Below, one piece after another: positions 1-7,358 of a stretch of 64,000 nt of DNA (positions are counted from its first letter, which is position 1; the number at the start of each line of letters is the position of its first letter). The DNA lies in assembly GCF_003601975.1 (NCBI RefSeq), contig NZ_QZWZ01000001.1, positions 248,001 through 312,000 of the forward strand. Direction: 5' to 3'. The position numbers and the translations under genes were made by a program. The stretch is from Mesorhizobium waimense. Lineage in GTDB: Bacteria > Pseudomonadota > Alphaproteobacteria > Rhizobiales > Rhizobiaceae. The notes below the pieces were generated by a model, which was not told where the DNA came from, did not search any database, and saw only the letters and a program-made list of their open reading frames with translations.

Positions 1-1371
1 ACGGCGGAAGCGCACCGGCTGGGCCTCAAGGTGATGATCGACGAGGTTCTGTCGCACACCGCCGACATCCATCCGTGGTTCAAGGAAAGCCGCTCGAGCC
101 GCACCAATGCGAAGGCCGACTGGTATGTCTGGGCCGATGCAAAACCCGACGGCACACCGCCCAACAACTGGCTGTCGATCTTCGGCGGTTCGGCCTGGCA
201 ATGGGACACCAGCCGCCAGCAATACTACCTGCACAATTTCCTGGCCGAGCAGCCGGATCTCAACTTCCACAACACGGAAGTCCAGGACGCGCTGCTCGAC
301 GTCACCCGCTTCTGGCTGGAGCGCGGCGTCGACGGTTTCCGCCTCGACACCATCAATTTCTACTTCCACAGCCAGGGGCTGGAAAACAACCCGCCGCTGC
401 CGCCGGAAGAGCGCAACGACCAGACGGCGCCGGCAGTCAATCCCTACAACTACCAGGACCATCTCTACGACAAGAGCCGTCCCGAAAACCTCGGTTTCCT
501 CGAACGTTTCCGCGCGCTGCTCGACGAGTATCCGGCACAGGCCGCGGTCGGCGAGGTCGGCGATTCGCAGCGCGGGCTGGAAGTGGTGGCGGCCTATACC
601 GCCGGCGGCAAGCGCGTGCATATGTGCTATTCGTTCGACTTCCTGGCGCCGGAGAAGATCAGCGCCGCCAAGGTGCGCTCGGTACTGGAAGCCTTCGGCA
701 AGGTCGCCAGCGATGGCTGGTCATGCTGGGCCTTCTCCAATCACGACGTGATGCGGCCGGCCTCGCGCTGGGCCGCCGGCGAAGCCGATCCGGCCGCCTA
801 TCTCAAGGTCATCTCGGCGCTGCTGATGTCGCTGCGCGGCTCGGTCTGCATCTATCAGGGCGAAGAGCTCGGGCTGGGCGAAGCCGAACTGCAATTCGAG
901 GATCTGCAGGACCCCTACGGCATCCGCTTCTGGCCGGAGTTCAAGGGCCGCGACGGCTGCCGCACGCCGATGGTATGGGATGCCGCCGCCAGGAATGGCG
1001 GCTTCTCGACGGCAAAGCCGTGGCTGCCGGTACCGGGAAAGCATCTCTCGCAAGCCGTCAACGTGCAGCAGGGCGACACCAACTCGCTGCTCGAGCACTA
1101 CCGGCGCTTCCTCGCCTTCCGCCGCCAGCATCCGGCGCTGGCCAAGGGCGACATCGACTTCATCGAAAGTGAAGGCGACACTGTCGCCTTCACCCGCCGC
1201 GAGGGCAACGAACAGGTCGTCTGCGTCTTCAACCTGGGCAGCAAACCGGCCGAGGTCGCCCTCGGCAGCCAGGCGCTGCAGCCCTTGCCCGGGCACGGCT
1301 TTTCAGGACAGTCTGGCGCCGGTTCTATTCGTCTCGGCGCTTACGGCGCCTGGTTCGGGCGTATCGACTGA
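1..1371 (+). CDS. aglA: alpha-glucosidase (GH13), 5' end outside window
   Basis: C-terminal 456 codons of a GH13 alpha-glucosidase, which hydrolyses alpha-glucosides such as sucrose, maltose or trehalose in the cytoplasm after ABC uptake. The reading frame is open from base 1, so the start lies upstream. Visible GH13 signatures are the nucleophile region GFRLDTINF (about nt 334-360), the acid/base segment VGEVGD (about 547-564) and the third carboxylate motif FSNHDVMR (about 733-756). The gene is followed after 30 bp by an ABC ATPase, which matches the aglEFGAK order known in Sinorhizobium, where the glucosidase precedes aglK. Substrate preference cannot be read from the sequence. The 5' part and promoter are not visible. 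Confidence 0.9.
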   Translation, partial: TAEAHRLGLKVMIDEVLSHTADIHPWFKESRSSRTNAKADWYVWADAKPDGTPPNNWLSIFGGSAWQWDTSRQQYYLHNFLAEQPDLNFHNTEVQDALLDVTRFWLERGVDGFRLDTINFYFHSQGLENNPPLPPEERNDQTAPAVNPYNYQDHLYDKSRPENLGFLERFRALLDEYPAQAAVGEVGDSQRGLEVVAAYTAGGKRVHMCYSFDFLAPEKISAAKVRSVLEAFGKVASDGWSCWAFSNHDVMRPASRWAAGEADPAAYLKVISALLMSLRGSVCIYQGEELGLGEAELQFEDLQDPYGIRFWPEFKGRDGCRTPMVWDAAARNGGFSTAKPWLPVPGKHLSQAVNVQQGDTNSLLEHYRRFLAFRRQHPALAKGDIDFIESEGDTVAFTRREGNEQVVCVFNLGSKPAEVALGSQALQPLPGHGFSGQSGAGSIRLGAYGAWFGRID

Positions 1372-1401
1372 GTTGCAAATGAGATTCACTGGGAGGAAAT
1401 C

Positions 1402-2514
1402 ATGGCTGATGTCACGCTGAGACAAGTGAAGAAATCATACGGCAATCTGCACATTCTCCATGGCATCGACCTCGACATAAAGTCGGGCGAGTTCATCGTC
1501 TTCGTCGGCCCTTCGGGCTGCGGCAAGTCGACCTTGCTGAGGTCCATCGCCGGGCTGGAGGAGATCACCTCGGGTGAGCTCAAGATCGCCGGCGAAGTGG
1601 TGAACGACGTGCCGCCTTCGAAGCGCGGCATTGCCATGGTGTTCCAGTCCTATGCGCTCTACCCGCACATGACGGTCTACGACAACATGGCGTTCTCGAT
1701 GAAGATCGGCAAGGAAAGCAAGGCCGAGATCGACAAGCGCGTGCGGCAGGCGGCCGAGATCCTGCAGCTGACCAAATATCTCGACCGGCTGCCCAAGGCG
1801 ATGTCGGGCGGCCAGCGTCAGCGCGTCGCCATCGGCCGAGCCATCGTGCGCAATCCGAAAGTGTTCCTATTCGACGAACCGCTTTCGAACCTCGACGCGG
1901 CACTGCGCGTCGCCACCCGCATCGAGATCGCCAAGCTGAAGGAATCGATGCCGAATACGACGATGATCTACGTCACCCACGACCAGGTCGAGGCGATGAC
2001 GCTGGCGGACCGCATCGTCGTGCTGAAGGAAGGCCATATCGAGCAGGTCGGCACGCCGATGGAACTCTACAAGCGGCCAGGCAATCTGTTCGTCGCCCAG
2101 TTCATTGGCTCACCGGCCATGAACATCCTGCCGGCGACGATCGACAAGACCGGCAACCCGACCGTCGTCAGCCATGTCGGCGGCCGCAAGGCGACGGTGC
2201 CGATCGCCACGCCGGCGTCGGCGAAAGGTGCTGCGGTCAGCTTCGGCGTCAGGCCGGAGGATCTGGTGATCGCCACCGGTGCGGATTATCTGTTCGAGGG
2301 AACGGTGGATTATGTCGAGCAGCTCGGCGAGGTCCAACTCGTCTATGTCGATATCGGCCGCGCCGACCTGCCGCTGGTGACCAAGATGCCGGGCAATGTC
2401 GAGGTCAAGCGCGGGACGACGCTGCGGCTGAGCGCGGACGCCGGCGACCTGCATATATTCGACGCTGACGGGCACTCTTTTTCGTTGCTCGCGGCGGACG
2501 CAAAGGCGGCCTGA
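1402..2514 (+). CDS. aglK: alpha-glucoside ABC transporter ATP-binding protein
   Basis: ATPase of 370 aa that would energise an alpha-glucoside importer of the MalK/UgpC type. Walker [10 protein letters not shown] is at residues 36-44; the ABC signature [14 protein letters not shown] and Walker [12 protein letters not shown] follow, then a C-terminal OB-type regulatory domain of about 130 residues as in MalK. A ribosome-binding site (GGGAGGAAATC) sits directly before the ATG. It is 30 bp downstream of the glucosidase and ends at a strong terminator, so it is the last gene of the agl operon; the binding protein and permeases must be upstream of the window. The agl name rests on the neighbouring glucosidase. 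Confidence 0.9.
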   Translation: MADVTLRQVKKSYGNLHILHGIDLDIKSGEFIVFVGPSGCGKSTLLRSIAGLEEITSGELKIAGEVVNDVPPSKRGIAMVFQSYALYPHMTVYDNMAFSMKIGKESKAEIDKRVRQAAEILQLTKYLDRLPKAMSGGQRQRVAIGRAIVRNPKVFLFDEPLSNLDAALRVATRIEIAKLKESMPNTTMIYVTHDQVEAMTLADRIVVLKEGHIEQVGTPMELYKRPGNLFVAQFIGSPAMNILPATIDKTGNPTVVSHVGGRKATVPIATPASAKGAAVSFGVRPEDLVIATGADYLFEGTVDYVEQLGEVQLVYVDIGRADLPLVTKMPGNVEVKRGTTLRLSADAGDLHIFDADGHSFSLLAADAKAA

Positions 2515-2558
2515 GACTGGCTGCCCGGACATAGATCCTCCGGGTTATGAGCAAGACA

Positions 2559-2599
2559 AAAACAAGAGCGGCGGGCTACAAGCCCGCCGCTCTTGTTTT
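2559..2599. terminator. strong bidirectional intrinsic terminator
   Basis: A perfect 19-bp inverted repeat (2559-2577 and 2581-2599) with a 3-nt loop. The arms start with AAAA and end with TTTT, so the hairpin has a T tract on either strand. It lies between the end of aglK (plus) and the end of the first DUF680-like gene (minus) and can stop transcription from both sides. Confidence 0.9.
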
Positions 2600-2617
2600 G
2601 GGTAACGATTTCGGCGG

Positions 2618-2857
2618 TTAGTGGTTGCCGAAGAGGTTGCGGTCGCTGCCCTGAGGGGCGGACTTCTGCACGTCGCCCGACGAATTCAGCAGCTTGTAGA
2701 CCGGCGACTCGGTGTTGCGCACCGACGAGGTCTGCGTGGTGTCGATGTTGGCCGTCGTCTGCTTGTTGACGGCACTCGAACCAACACTGTCGTTGTGGGC
2801 ATAGGCGCTGCCGGCGGCAATCAAAAGCGCGGCGGCGGCAAGAGCGATCTTCTTCAT
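2618..2857 (-). CDS. DUF680-like small secreted protein, copy 1
   Basis: A 79-aa protein with an N-terminal signal peptide (MKKIALAAAALLIAAGSAYA) and a short polar mature part of about 59 residues ending in the motif QGSDRNLFGNH. The same tail (QGSDRNxFGN) ends the next two genes, so this is one of three tandem paralogues. The pattern fits DUF680, a family described from Mesorhizobium. The start was placed at MKKIAL, the signal peptide, rather than at an ATG ten codons upstream. This copy has diverged most: it has longer Ser/Thr-rich middle sequence and lacks the SDNYGSNGA segment of the others. Function is unknown; export to the periplasm or medium is inferred. Confidence 0.75.
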   Translation of the reverse strand: MKKIALAAAALLIAAGSAYAHNDSVGSSAVNKQTTANIDTTQTSSVRNTESPVYKLLNSSGDVQKSAPQGSDRNLFGNH

Positions 2858-2926
2858 TTTGGGTACTCCTGGATTTCGTATCCACAAGCATGGCGGGCAT
2901 GCCCGCCTTGCTGATGGGATCGGCTG

Positions 2927-3133
2927 TTAGTTGTTGCCGAACCGGTTACGGTCACTGCCTTGGTTGGCAGGCTTCTCGGCAGCCGGTTCCGACTTCTTGA
3001 TCGAAGCGGTGTACGAGCTGTCGACTGCAGCGGCCGGCTGGTTGGCGCCATTGGAGCCATAGTTGTCGCTGCCGGCGAAAGCGCTGCCGGAGATGGCCAG
3101 AATGGCGGCGGTGGCAAGGATGAACTTTTTCAT
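2927..3133 (-). CDS. DUF680-like small secreted protein, copy 2
   Basis: A 68-aa exported protein. A signal peptide of about 20 residues (cleavage expected after SAFA) is followed by GSDNYGSNGA, a PAAAVDS segment, a charged Lys/Glu stretch and the family tail QGSDRNRFGNN. It is the same length as copy 3 and nearly identical to it in the first 45 residues, which points to recent duplication. A spacer of about 70 bp separates each copy, and each has its own ribosome-binding site, so they may be co-transcribed on the minus strand. No cysteine, metal-binding or enzymatic motif is visible. Function unknown. Confidence 0.8.
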   Translation of the reverse strand: MKKFILATAAILAISGSAFAGSDNYGSNGANQPAAAVDSSYTASIKKSEPAAEKPANQGSDRNRFGNN

Positions 3134-3204
3134 GTCAAATATTCCTGAATTTTGATGTCCCGGGCGGCAGGCCCTGCCTGCCGCTTTCTTAGCCGGGGAC
3201 AGGC

Positions 3205-3411
3205 TTAGTTGTTGCCGAAGAGGTTACGGTCGCTGCCCTGAACGACGGGCTGCTTGTCGGCATGAGCCGGCTGCTGGATCGAAGCGGTGTGCGCGCTGTC
3301 GACTGCGGCGGCTGGCTGGCTCGCACCGTTGGAACCATAGTTGTCGCTACCTGCGAAGGCGCTGCCGGAAATGGCCAGAAGGGCGGCGGCAGTGAGAACA
3401 ATCTTTTTCAT
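3205..3411 (-). CDS. DUF680-like small secreted protein, copy 3
   Basis: A 68-aa exported protein, first of the three on the minus strand and so nearest a possible promoter in the AT-richer stretch above 3412. It has the signal peptide MKKIVLTAAALLAISGSAFA, then GSDNYGSNGA, PAAAVDS, a divergent middle with two histidines, and the tail QGSDRNLFGNN. The mature peptide is only about 48 residues, small and hydrophilic. Family membership (DUF680-like) rests on the signal peptide, length and conserved tail. Function unknown. Confidence 0.8.
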   Translation of the reverse strand: MKKIVLTAAALLAISGSAFAGSDNYGSNGASQPAAAVDSAHTASIQQPAHADKQPVVQGSDRNLFGNN

Positions 3412-3696
3412 TTTTAATACTCCAGTATTTTAGTTTTTCCGTCCGTCTAGCGGCGTGTCTTGGGCAGGAAATCGCGTCGTTCGGACAGCTCCGATGTGGG
3501 AAAGCCAGGTGGCGGTTTCCAATCACGAAGTTGTTCCGCTTGGACCATGACTCTGCATCTTGAAATTGTACCAGAGCCTACTACTACCGAGCCTTTTATC
3601 AACTTTATCAATTGGTTATCAAAAAGCCGCCTACACATCACCAACTGTGTCGGAGTGCCAGTGTTCACACCGTCCTGCACGCACCGTCAACAGAAA

Positions 3697-3712
3697 CGAA
3701 CCGTTCGGTTCG
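3697..3712. promoter_or_regulatory. candidate operator, 7-2-7 inverted repeat
   Basis: CGAACCG-TT-CGGTTCG, a perfect 7-bp inverted repeat with a 2-bp spacer in AT-rich surroundings. Symmetry and size are like binding sites of TetR-family dimers. No TetR gene is in the neighbourhood, so the cognate regulator is unknown. It lies about 230 bp before the riboswitch. Confidence 0.4.
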
Positions 3713-3755
3713 ATTTTAGAATGCTCTAATAGTCACTTTTCGATACCGTTAATCA

Positions 3756-3772
3756 TTTTGACGCGGTCAAAA
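3756..3772. promoter_or_regulatory. candidate operator, 7-3-7 inverted repeat
   Basis: TTTTGAC-GCG-GTCAAAA, a perfect 7-bp inverted repeat with a 3-bp spacer, 43 bp after the previous palindrome. It contains a TTGAC element that could double as a -35 box, but no good -10 follows at the usual distance. The symmetry suits a dimeric repressor or activator of unknown identity. Confidence 0.4.
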
Positions 3773-3933
3773 GCTCGATCGGCGGGCGATTCGTGACCGG
3801 CGCCAGGTGCGGCAGAAGCGCCAAATCGGCGTCCCTGGAGTTCGCTGCGCTATTCACCTTCCCGTGTCGCGCCCGCATGGATGCGATGTCGCTTTCATGC
3901 CGACACCGAACCGGCCGCCGTGATTAGATCTTG

Positions 3934-4117
3934 GCATCTCGGGTGCCGCCTCGTCGCCGACGAAGCGGAGAATTGGGAAGCCGGTCGAAACCCGGCGCTG
4001 CCCCCGCAACGGTGGTGGAGTTCAAGTCGCAACGGGAGACCACTGGGCCACAAGCCTGGGAAGGTGTCGCGACCGTCCGCAAGGACACTCCAGAGCCCGG
4101 AAACCAGCCGGAGATTT
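3934..4117 (+). ncRNA. cobalamin riboswitch aptamer
   Basis: The core GCTGCCCCCGCAAC at 3997-4010, preceded by the TGGGAAGCCGGTCGAAACCCGG arm region (3974-3995), is the hallmark of the adenosylcobalamin aptamer. The B12-box equivalent AGCCCGGAAACCAGCC lies at 4094-4109. The 5' ATCTC (3936-3940) can pair with GAGAT (4111-4115) to close the P1 helix, which sets the boundaries given. The aptamer is on the same strand as gbcA, whose start is 122 bp downstream. Cobalamin riboswitches usually turn the downstream gene off when B12 is abundant. Confidence 0.9.
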
Positions 4118-4171
4118 CTAGACTCGACTGATCGCGGTGGGCGGTCAAGAGGTGGATGGTGCATGTCCGGC

Positions 4172-4197
4172 CTGGCGCCGGATTGCGCCGGTCTTTC
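4172..4197 (+). terminator. candidate terminator hairpin in the riboswitch expression platform
   Basis: CTGGCGC (4172-4178) can pair with GCGCCGG (4185-4191) around a 6-nt loop, with one T-G wobble, followed by TCTTTCC. It lies between the aptamer and gbcA, so it could be the OFF-state terminator. The T tract is interrupted and the stem is short; control of translation is an alternative, since GTCCT (4217-4221) can pair with the Shine-Dalgarno-like AGGAC (4230-4234). Confidence 0.4.
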
Positions 4198-4239
4198 CTC
4201 CATCACCACCAGTTCAGTCCTTGAACACGAGGACAGGAC

Positions 4240-5487
4240 ATGGATGCGCGCAACGACATGCTGAGGCTGCTGCACGGCCGCAAGCAGGGCTATTCACTCG
4301 AGCAGCCCTTCTATACCGACGCCGAATTTTTCAAGCTCGACATGGAGCTGATCTGGTATCGCGACTGGCTGTTCATCGGCCATGACTGCGAACTGCCGAA
4401 GCCCGGCAGCTTCATCACCGCCCAGATCGGCGACTATCCGGTCGTGCTGGTGCGCGACCAGCAAGGCAAGATCAACGCCTTCCACAATTCCTGCCGCCAT
4501 CGCGGCAGCCGCGTCTGCAACACCGAGAAAGGCACGGCGGCAAAGCTCGTCTGTCCCTATCACCAGTGGACCTACGAACTCGACGGCCGGCTGTTGTTCG
4601 CCCGCCAGATGGCCGATGGTTTCGACAAGAGCCAGTTCAGCCTGAAGCCGGTCGCTTGCGAAAGCGTCGGCGGCTACATCTTCATCTGCCTGGCCAGGGA
4701 GCCGGCCGACTTCGCGCCGATGCGCGCCATGATCGAGCCCTATTTGCTGCCGCACCGGCTGCGTGAGGCAAAGGTCGCTTTCGAATCGACCATCGTCGAG
4801 AAGGGCAACTGGAAGCTCGTCTGGGAAAACAACCGCGAGTGCTATCACTGCGCCGGCAACCATCCGGAACTCTGCAAGACTTTTCCGGAAGCACCGACGG
4901 TCACCGGCGTGCAAGGCGCCGACAGCGACCCTGAAATGCTGGCCCACTGGGCGAAATGCGAGGCGGCGGGCCTGCCGAGCAAGTTCCGCATCGACCCGGC
5001 CGGACAATATCGTGCCACCCGCGCGCCGCTGCTGCGCGACGCCGTCAGCTATACGATGAAAGGCAAGCGCGCGGTGAAGAAGAACCTGTCCGACACGGTC
5101 TCTGCCGATCGGATCGGCACCTTGATGCACTATCACTACCCAACGACATGGAACCACATCCTCATCGACCACGCGGTGACCTTCCGCGTTCTGCCGATCA
5201 GCGCCACGGAAACCGCGGTCACGACCAAGTGGCTGGTCCACAAGGATGCGGTCGAGGGCGTCGACTATGATCTCGCCGAACTCACCCATGTCTGGGCCGA
5301 GACCAACGACCAGGATCGCCGCATCGTCGAGGAAAACGCCTTCGGCATCCTGTCGCCAGCCTACGAGCCCGGCCCCTATTCGGAGCTGCATGAGGGCGGC
5401 GTCATCCAGTTCGTCGAATGGTACGCGTCCTTCATCGGCCCGCGCCTTGCCGAAGGCGGCCGTCCGGCGCTGCGCAGCGTCGCCTGA
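4240..5487 (+). CDS. gbcA: Rieske-type glycine betaine monooxygenase, oxygenase subunit
   Basis: A 415-aa ring-hydroxylating-type oxygenase that would demethylate glycine betaine to dimethylglycine plus formaldehyde. The Rieske cluster ligands are C85, H87, C105 and H108 (CRH...CPYH). The mononuclear iron histidines H203 and H208 lie in NNRECYHCAGNHPEL, a segment characteristic of GbcA-type enzymes; the third ligand, an Asp, should be in the NDQDRR region. The reductase gene follows after 12 bp. The gene is led by a cobalamin riboswitch, which is unusual for an oxygenase that uses no B12. Carnitine-catabolic genes that generate glycine betaine lie about 14 kb away. A related substrate such as stachydrine (proline betaine) is the main alternative. 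Confidence 0.82.
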   Translation: MDARNDMLRLLHGRKQGYSLEQPFYTDAEFFKLDMELIWYRDWLFIGHDCELPKPGSFITAQIGDYPVVLVRDQQGKINAFHNSCRHRGSRVCNTEKGTAAKLVCPYHQWTYELDGRLLFARQMADGFDKSQFSLKPVACESVGGYIFICLAREPADFAPMRAMIEPYLLPHRLREAKVAFESTIVEKGNWKLVWENNRECYHCAGNHPELCKTFPEAPTVTGVQGADSDPEMLAHWAKCEAAGLPSKFRIDPAGQYRATRAPLLRDAVSYTMKGKRAVKKNLSDTVSADRIGTLMHYHYPTTWNHILIDHAVTFRVLPISATETAVTTKWLVHKDAVEGVDYDLAELTHVWAETNDQDRRIVEENAFGILSPAYEPGPYSELHEGGVIQFVEWYASFIGPRLAEGGRPALRSVA

Positions 5488-5499
5488 GGGGTGAATGCG

Positions 5500-6600
5500 A
5501 TGACCGACCTCGGGCTCTACCGGCACCTCGACGAGATGGCGCCCTGGAACGACAGGCTGCAGGTGCTGGAGGTGATCGGCGTTGCCGACGAGGCGCCCGA
5601 CGTCAGGACTTTCACCTTCCGCTCCGACAACCAGACCTGGTTTCGCTACAAGCCGGGCCAGTTCGTGACCCTGGAGCTGCCGACCGCCGACGGTCCGCTG
5701 ATGCGCACCTACACGCTGTCGTCGTCGCCGTCGCGGCCGTTCTCGATCGCGGTGACGGTTAAGGCACAGGCAGGCAGCCTCGGCACGCGCTGGATGTTCG
5801 ATCATCTGAAGCCCGGTGCTCATGTGAAAGCCTACGGGCCGGCGGGCGACTTCTCGCTGCACAGCCATCCCGCGGCGAAATACCTGTTCATATCGGCCGG
5901 CTCCGGCGTCACGCCGATGATGTCGATGCTGCGCTGGCTGAACGACTGCGCGCCATGGACCGATGTCGGCTTCGTAAACTGCGCGCGGCGGGCGGAAGAG
6001 ATCATCTTCCGCAAGGAACTGGAATTGCTGGGTAGCCGGATGCCTGGCCTGTCGCTCGGCTTCATGATCGAGGAACGGTCGAGCCGTGAAGGCTGGTTCG
6101 GCCATATGGGCCGTATCGACGCCATCCGGCTGCCGCTCTTGGCGCCCGATTTCCGCGAGCGCGAAATCTTCTGCTGCGGTCCCGATCCGTTCATGCGCGC
6201 GGTGCGCGGCATGCTTGAAGCCTCGGGCTTCGACATGGCCGGATACCACCAGGAGAGCTTCGCCGCTCCCGCGGTGGAGGAAATACCGGCGCCGTTTGCC
6301 GTGCCTGCGGACGGCGGCACCGGAGTGCCTGCCGAGGCGGCAACCCCGATCCGCTTTGCGCTTTCGGATATCGATGCCGAATGCGTTGCCGGGCAGACCG
6401 TGCTGCAGACGGCGCGCGCCTCGGGCGTCAGGATTCCAGCGGCCTGCGAATTCGGCTTGTGCGGAACCTGCAAGGTCAAGAAGGTCTCCGGCGACGTCGA
6501 GATGAGCCACATTGGCGGCATTCTCGATCACGAGATCGACGACGGCTTTATCCTGGCCTGCTGCTCGAAGCCGCTGTCGGCGCTCGAAATCGAGGCCTGA
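5500..6600 (+). CDS. gbcB: glycine betaine monooxygenase reductase subunit
   Basis: A 366-aa electron-transfer protein that passes NAD(P)H electrons to the Rieske oxygenase. Domain order is FAD-binding (RTYTLSSSPS, residues about 70-80), NAD-binding (SAGSGVTPMMSMLRW, about 130) and a C-terminal plant-type 2Fe-2S ferredoxin domain with CEFGLCGTC and a last Cys in ILACC. This FNR plus C-terminal ferredoxin arrangement is the usual one for GbcB. I chose the ATG at 5500 because GAGGGG (5486-5491) is then 8 bp upstream; a GTG at 5491 would overlap that site. It ends 11 bp from a convergent gene. Confidence 0.82.
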   Translation: MTDLGLYRHLDEMAPWNDRLQVLEVIGVADEAPDVRTFTFRSDNQTWFRYKPGQFVTLELPTADGPLMRTYTLSSSPSRPFSIAVTVKAQAGSLGTRWMFDHLKPGAHVKAYGPAGDFSLHSHPAAKYLFISAGSGVTPMMSMLRWLNDCAPWTDVGFVNCARRAEEIIFRKELELLGSRMPGLSLGFMIEERSSREGWFGHMGRIDAIRLPLLAPDFREREIFCCGPDPFMRAVRGMLEASGFDMAGYHQESFAAPAVEEIPAPFAVPADGGTGVPAEAATPIRFALSDIDAECVAGQTVLQTARASGVRIPAACEFGLCGTCKVKKVSGDVEMSHIGGILDHEIDDGFILACCSKPLSALEIEA

Positions 6601-6611
6601 AGCGTAGCGGT

Positions 6612-7358
6612 TCAAACGCCGTAGCGCTCGGTGCGGATGAGGTCGGCGGGGACATCGGCATCGATCAAGGCCTGGGCAGCGGCCGACACGAAGGCGTTCG
6701 AACCGCACACGAAAGCAAGCCTCGGCGGCTCGGGCAGCCGCGCCATGGATTGCATCATCATCTGGGCGTCAATCCGCCGCGAATAGTCCTCGGGGCGTCG
6801 TGCCGCCTCGCGCGTCAGCGTCAGCACCAGGTCGAAGCCGTTGCGACGGTCGTCGAGGTTGATCAGTTCATCGCGAAAGATCACTTCGTCCCAGATCCGC
6901 GCCGAAAACACCAACGCTGTCGGCACCGAAGATTTCCGCGCCGTCCGGTGGCGCACCATCGCCATCAGCGGCACCACGCCGGAGCCGCCTCCGACCAAGA
7001 GCAGCGGTCCGCCGTCTTTGTCGGACCAGACGAAATGGCCGCCGAGCGGACCGCGCAATTCGATCTCGTCGCCGACCGCCGCCACCTCGTGGAAGAAGGG
7101 CGAGACCTCGCCGTCCTCAAGCCTTTCGATCGCCAGCTCGATTGTCCCGCCGCTCTCCGGCGCCGAAGCAATGGAATAGGAGCGGCGCGCCTGGTAGCCG
7201 TCCGGCGCCGTCAGCCGGACATCGACATGCTGTCCGGCTTGATGGACGAAAGGCCGCGACAGTTTGAAGAAGAAACTGGTGACGCGCGGCGTACGCTTTT
7301 CGATGCGAATGATTTTCGCCGTCTGCCAGGGCGATTGCGCCGCCGACGCCTCGCTCAT
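6612..7358 (-). CDS. flavin-dependent oxidoreductase (FNR type), partner of the molybdoenzyme
   Basis: A 248-aa FNR-superfamily reductase. The flavin-binding motif RRSYSIAS is near residues 58-65 and the nucleotide-binding motif GGGSGVVPLM near 110-120; there is no ferredoxin domain. The start ATG overlaps the stop codon of the upstream molybdopterin gene in an ATGA arrangement (7355-7358), which implies translational coupling and a common job. The likely role is to shuttle electrons between NAD(P)H and the molybdoenzyme. The direction of electron flow and the physiological substrate cannot be deduced. A longer upstream reading frame exists but overlaps the neighbour and was rejected. Confidence 0.75.
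   Translation of the reverse strand: MSEASAAQSPWQTAKIIRIEKRTPRVTSFFFKLSRPFVHQAGQHVDVRLTAPDGYQARRSYSIASAPESGGTIELAIERLEDGEVSPFFHEVAAVGDEIELRGPLGGHFVWSDKDGGPLLLVGGGSGVVPLMAMVRHRTARKSSVPTALVFSARIWDEVIFRDELINLDDRRNGFDLVLTLTREAARRPEDYSRRIDAQMMMQSMARLPEPPRLAFVCGSNAFVSAAAQALIDADVPADLIRTERYGV

Larger units (their letters stand above)
3412..3933. other. non-coding regulatory stretch upstream of the riboswitch
   Basis: About 520 bp with no convincing gene. Base composition is more AT-rich than the flanks, especially 3540-3780. It holds two separate inverted repeats (listed individually) and presumably the promoters for the DUF680-like genes on the minus strand and for the riboswitch-gbcAB transcript on the plus strand. 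Short open frames here lack ribosome-binding sites and the codon bias of the neighbours. Confidence 0.5.

Noticed and set aside
3460..3796. Short plus-strand frames of 78-89 codons upstream of the riboswitch
   Set aside because: No ribosome-binding site, no signal or domain, AT-rich non-coding character, and they overlap the palindromes.
3934..4117. Glycine or other riboswitch class upstream of the betaine genes
   Set aside because: The GCTGCCCCCGCAAC core and B12-box equivalent are specific to cobalamin aptamers; no glycine tandem structure is seen.
4294..6708. 804-codon open frame on the minus strand opposite gbcA-gbcB
   Set aside because: It is the antisense of two well-supported enzyme genes, has no family features and is Arg/Gly-rich, as high-GC shadows are.
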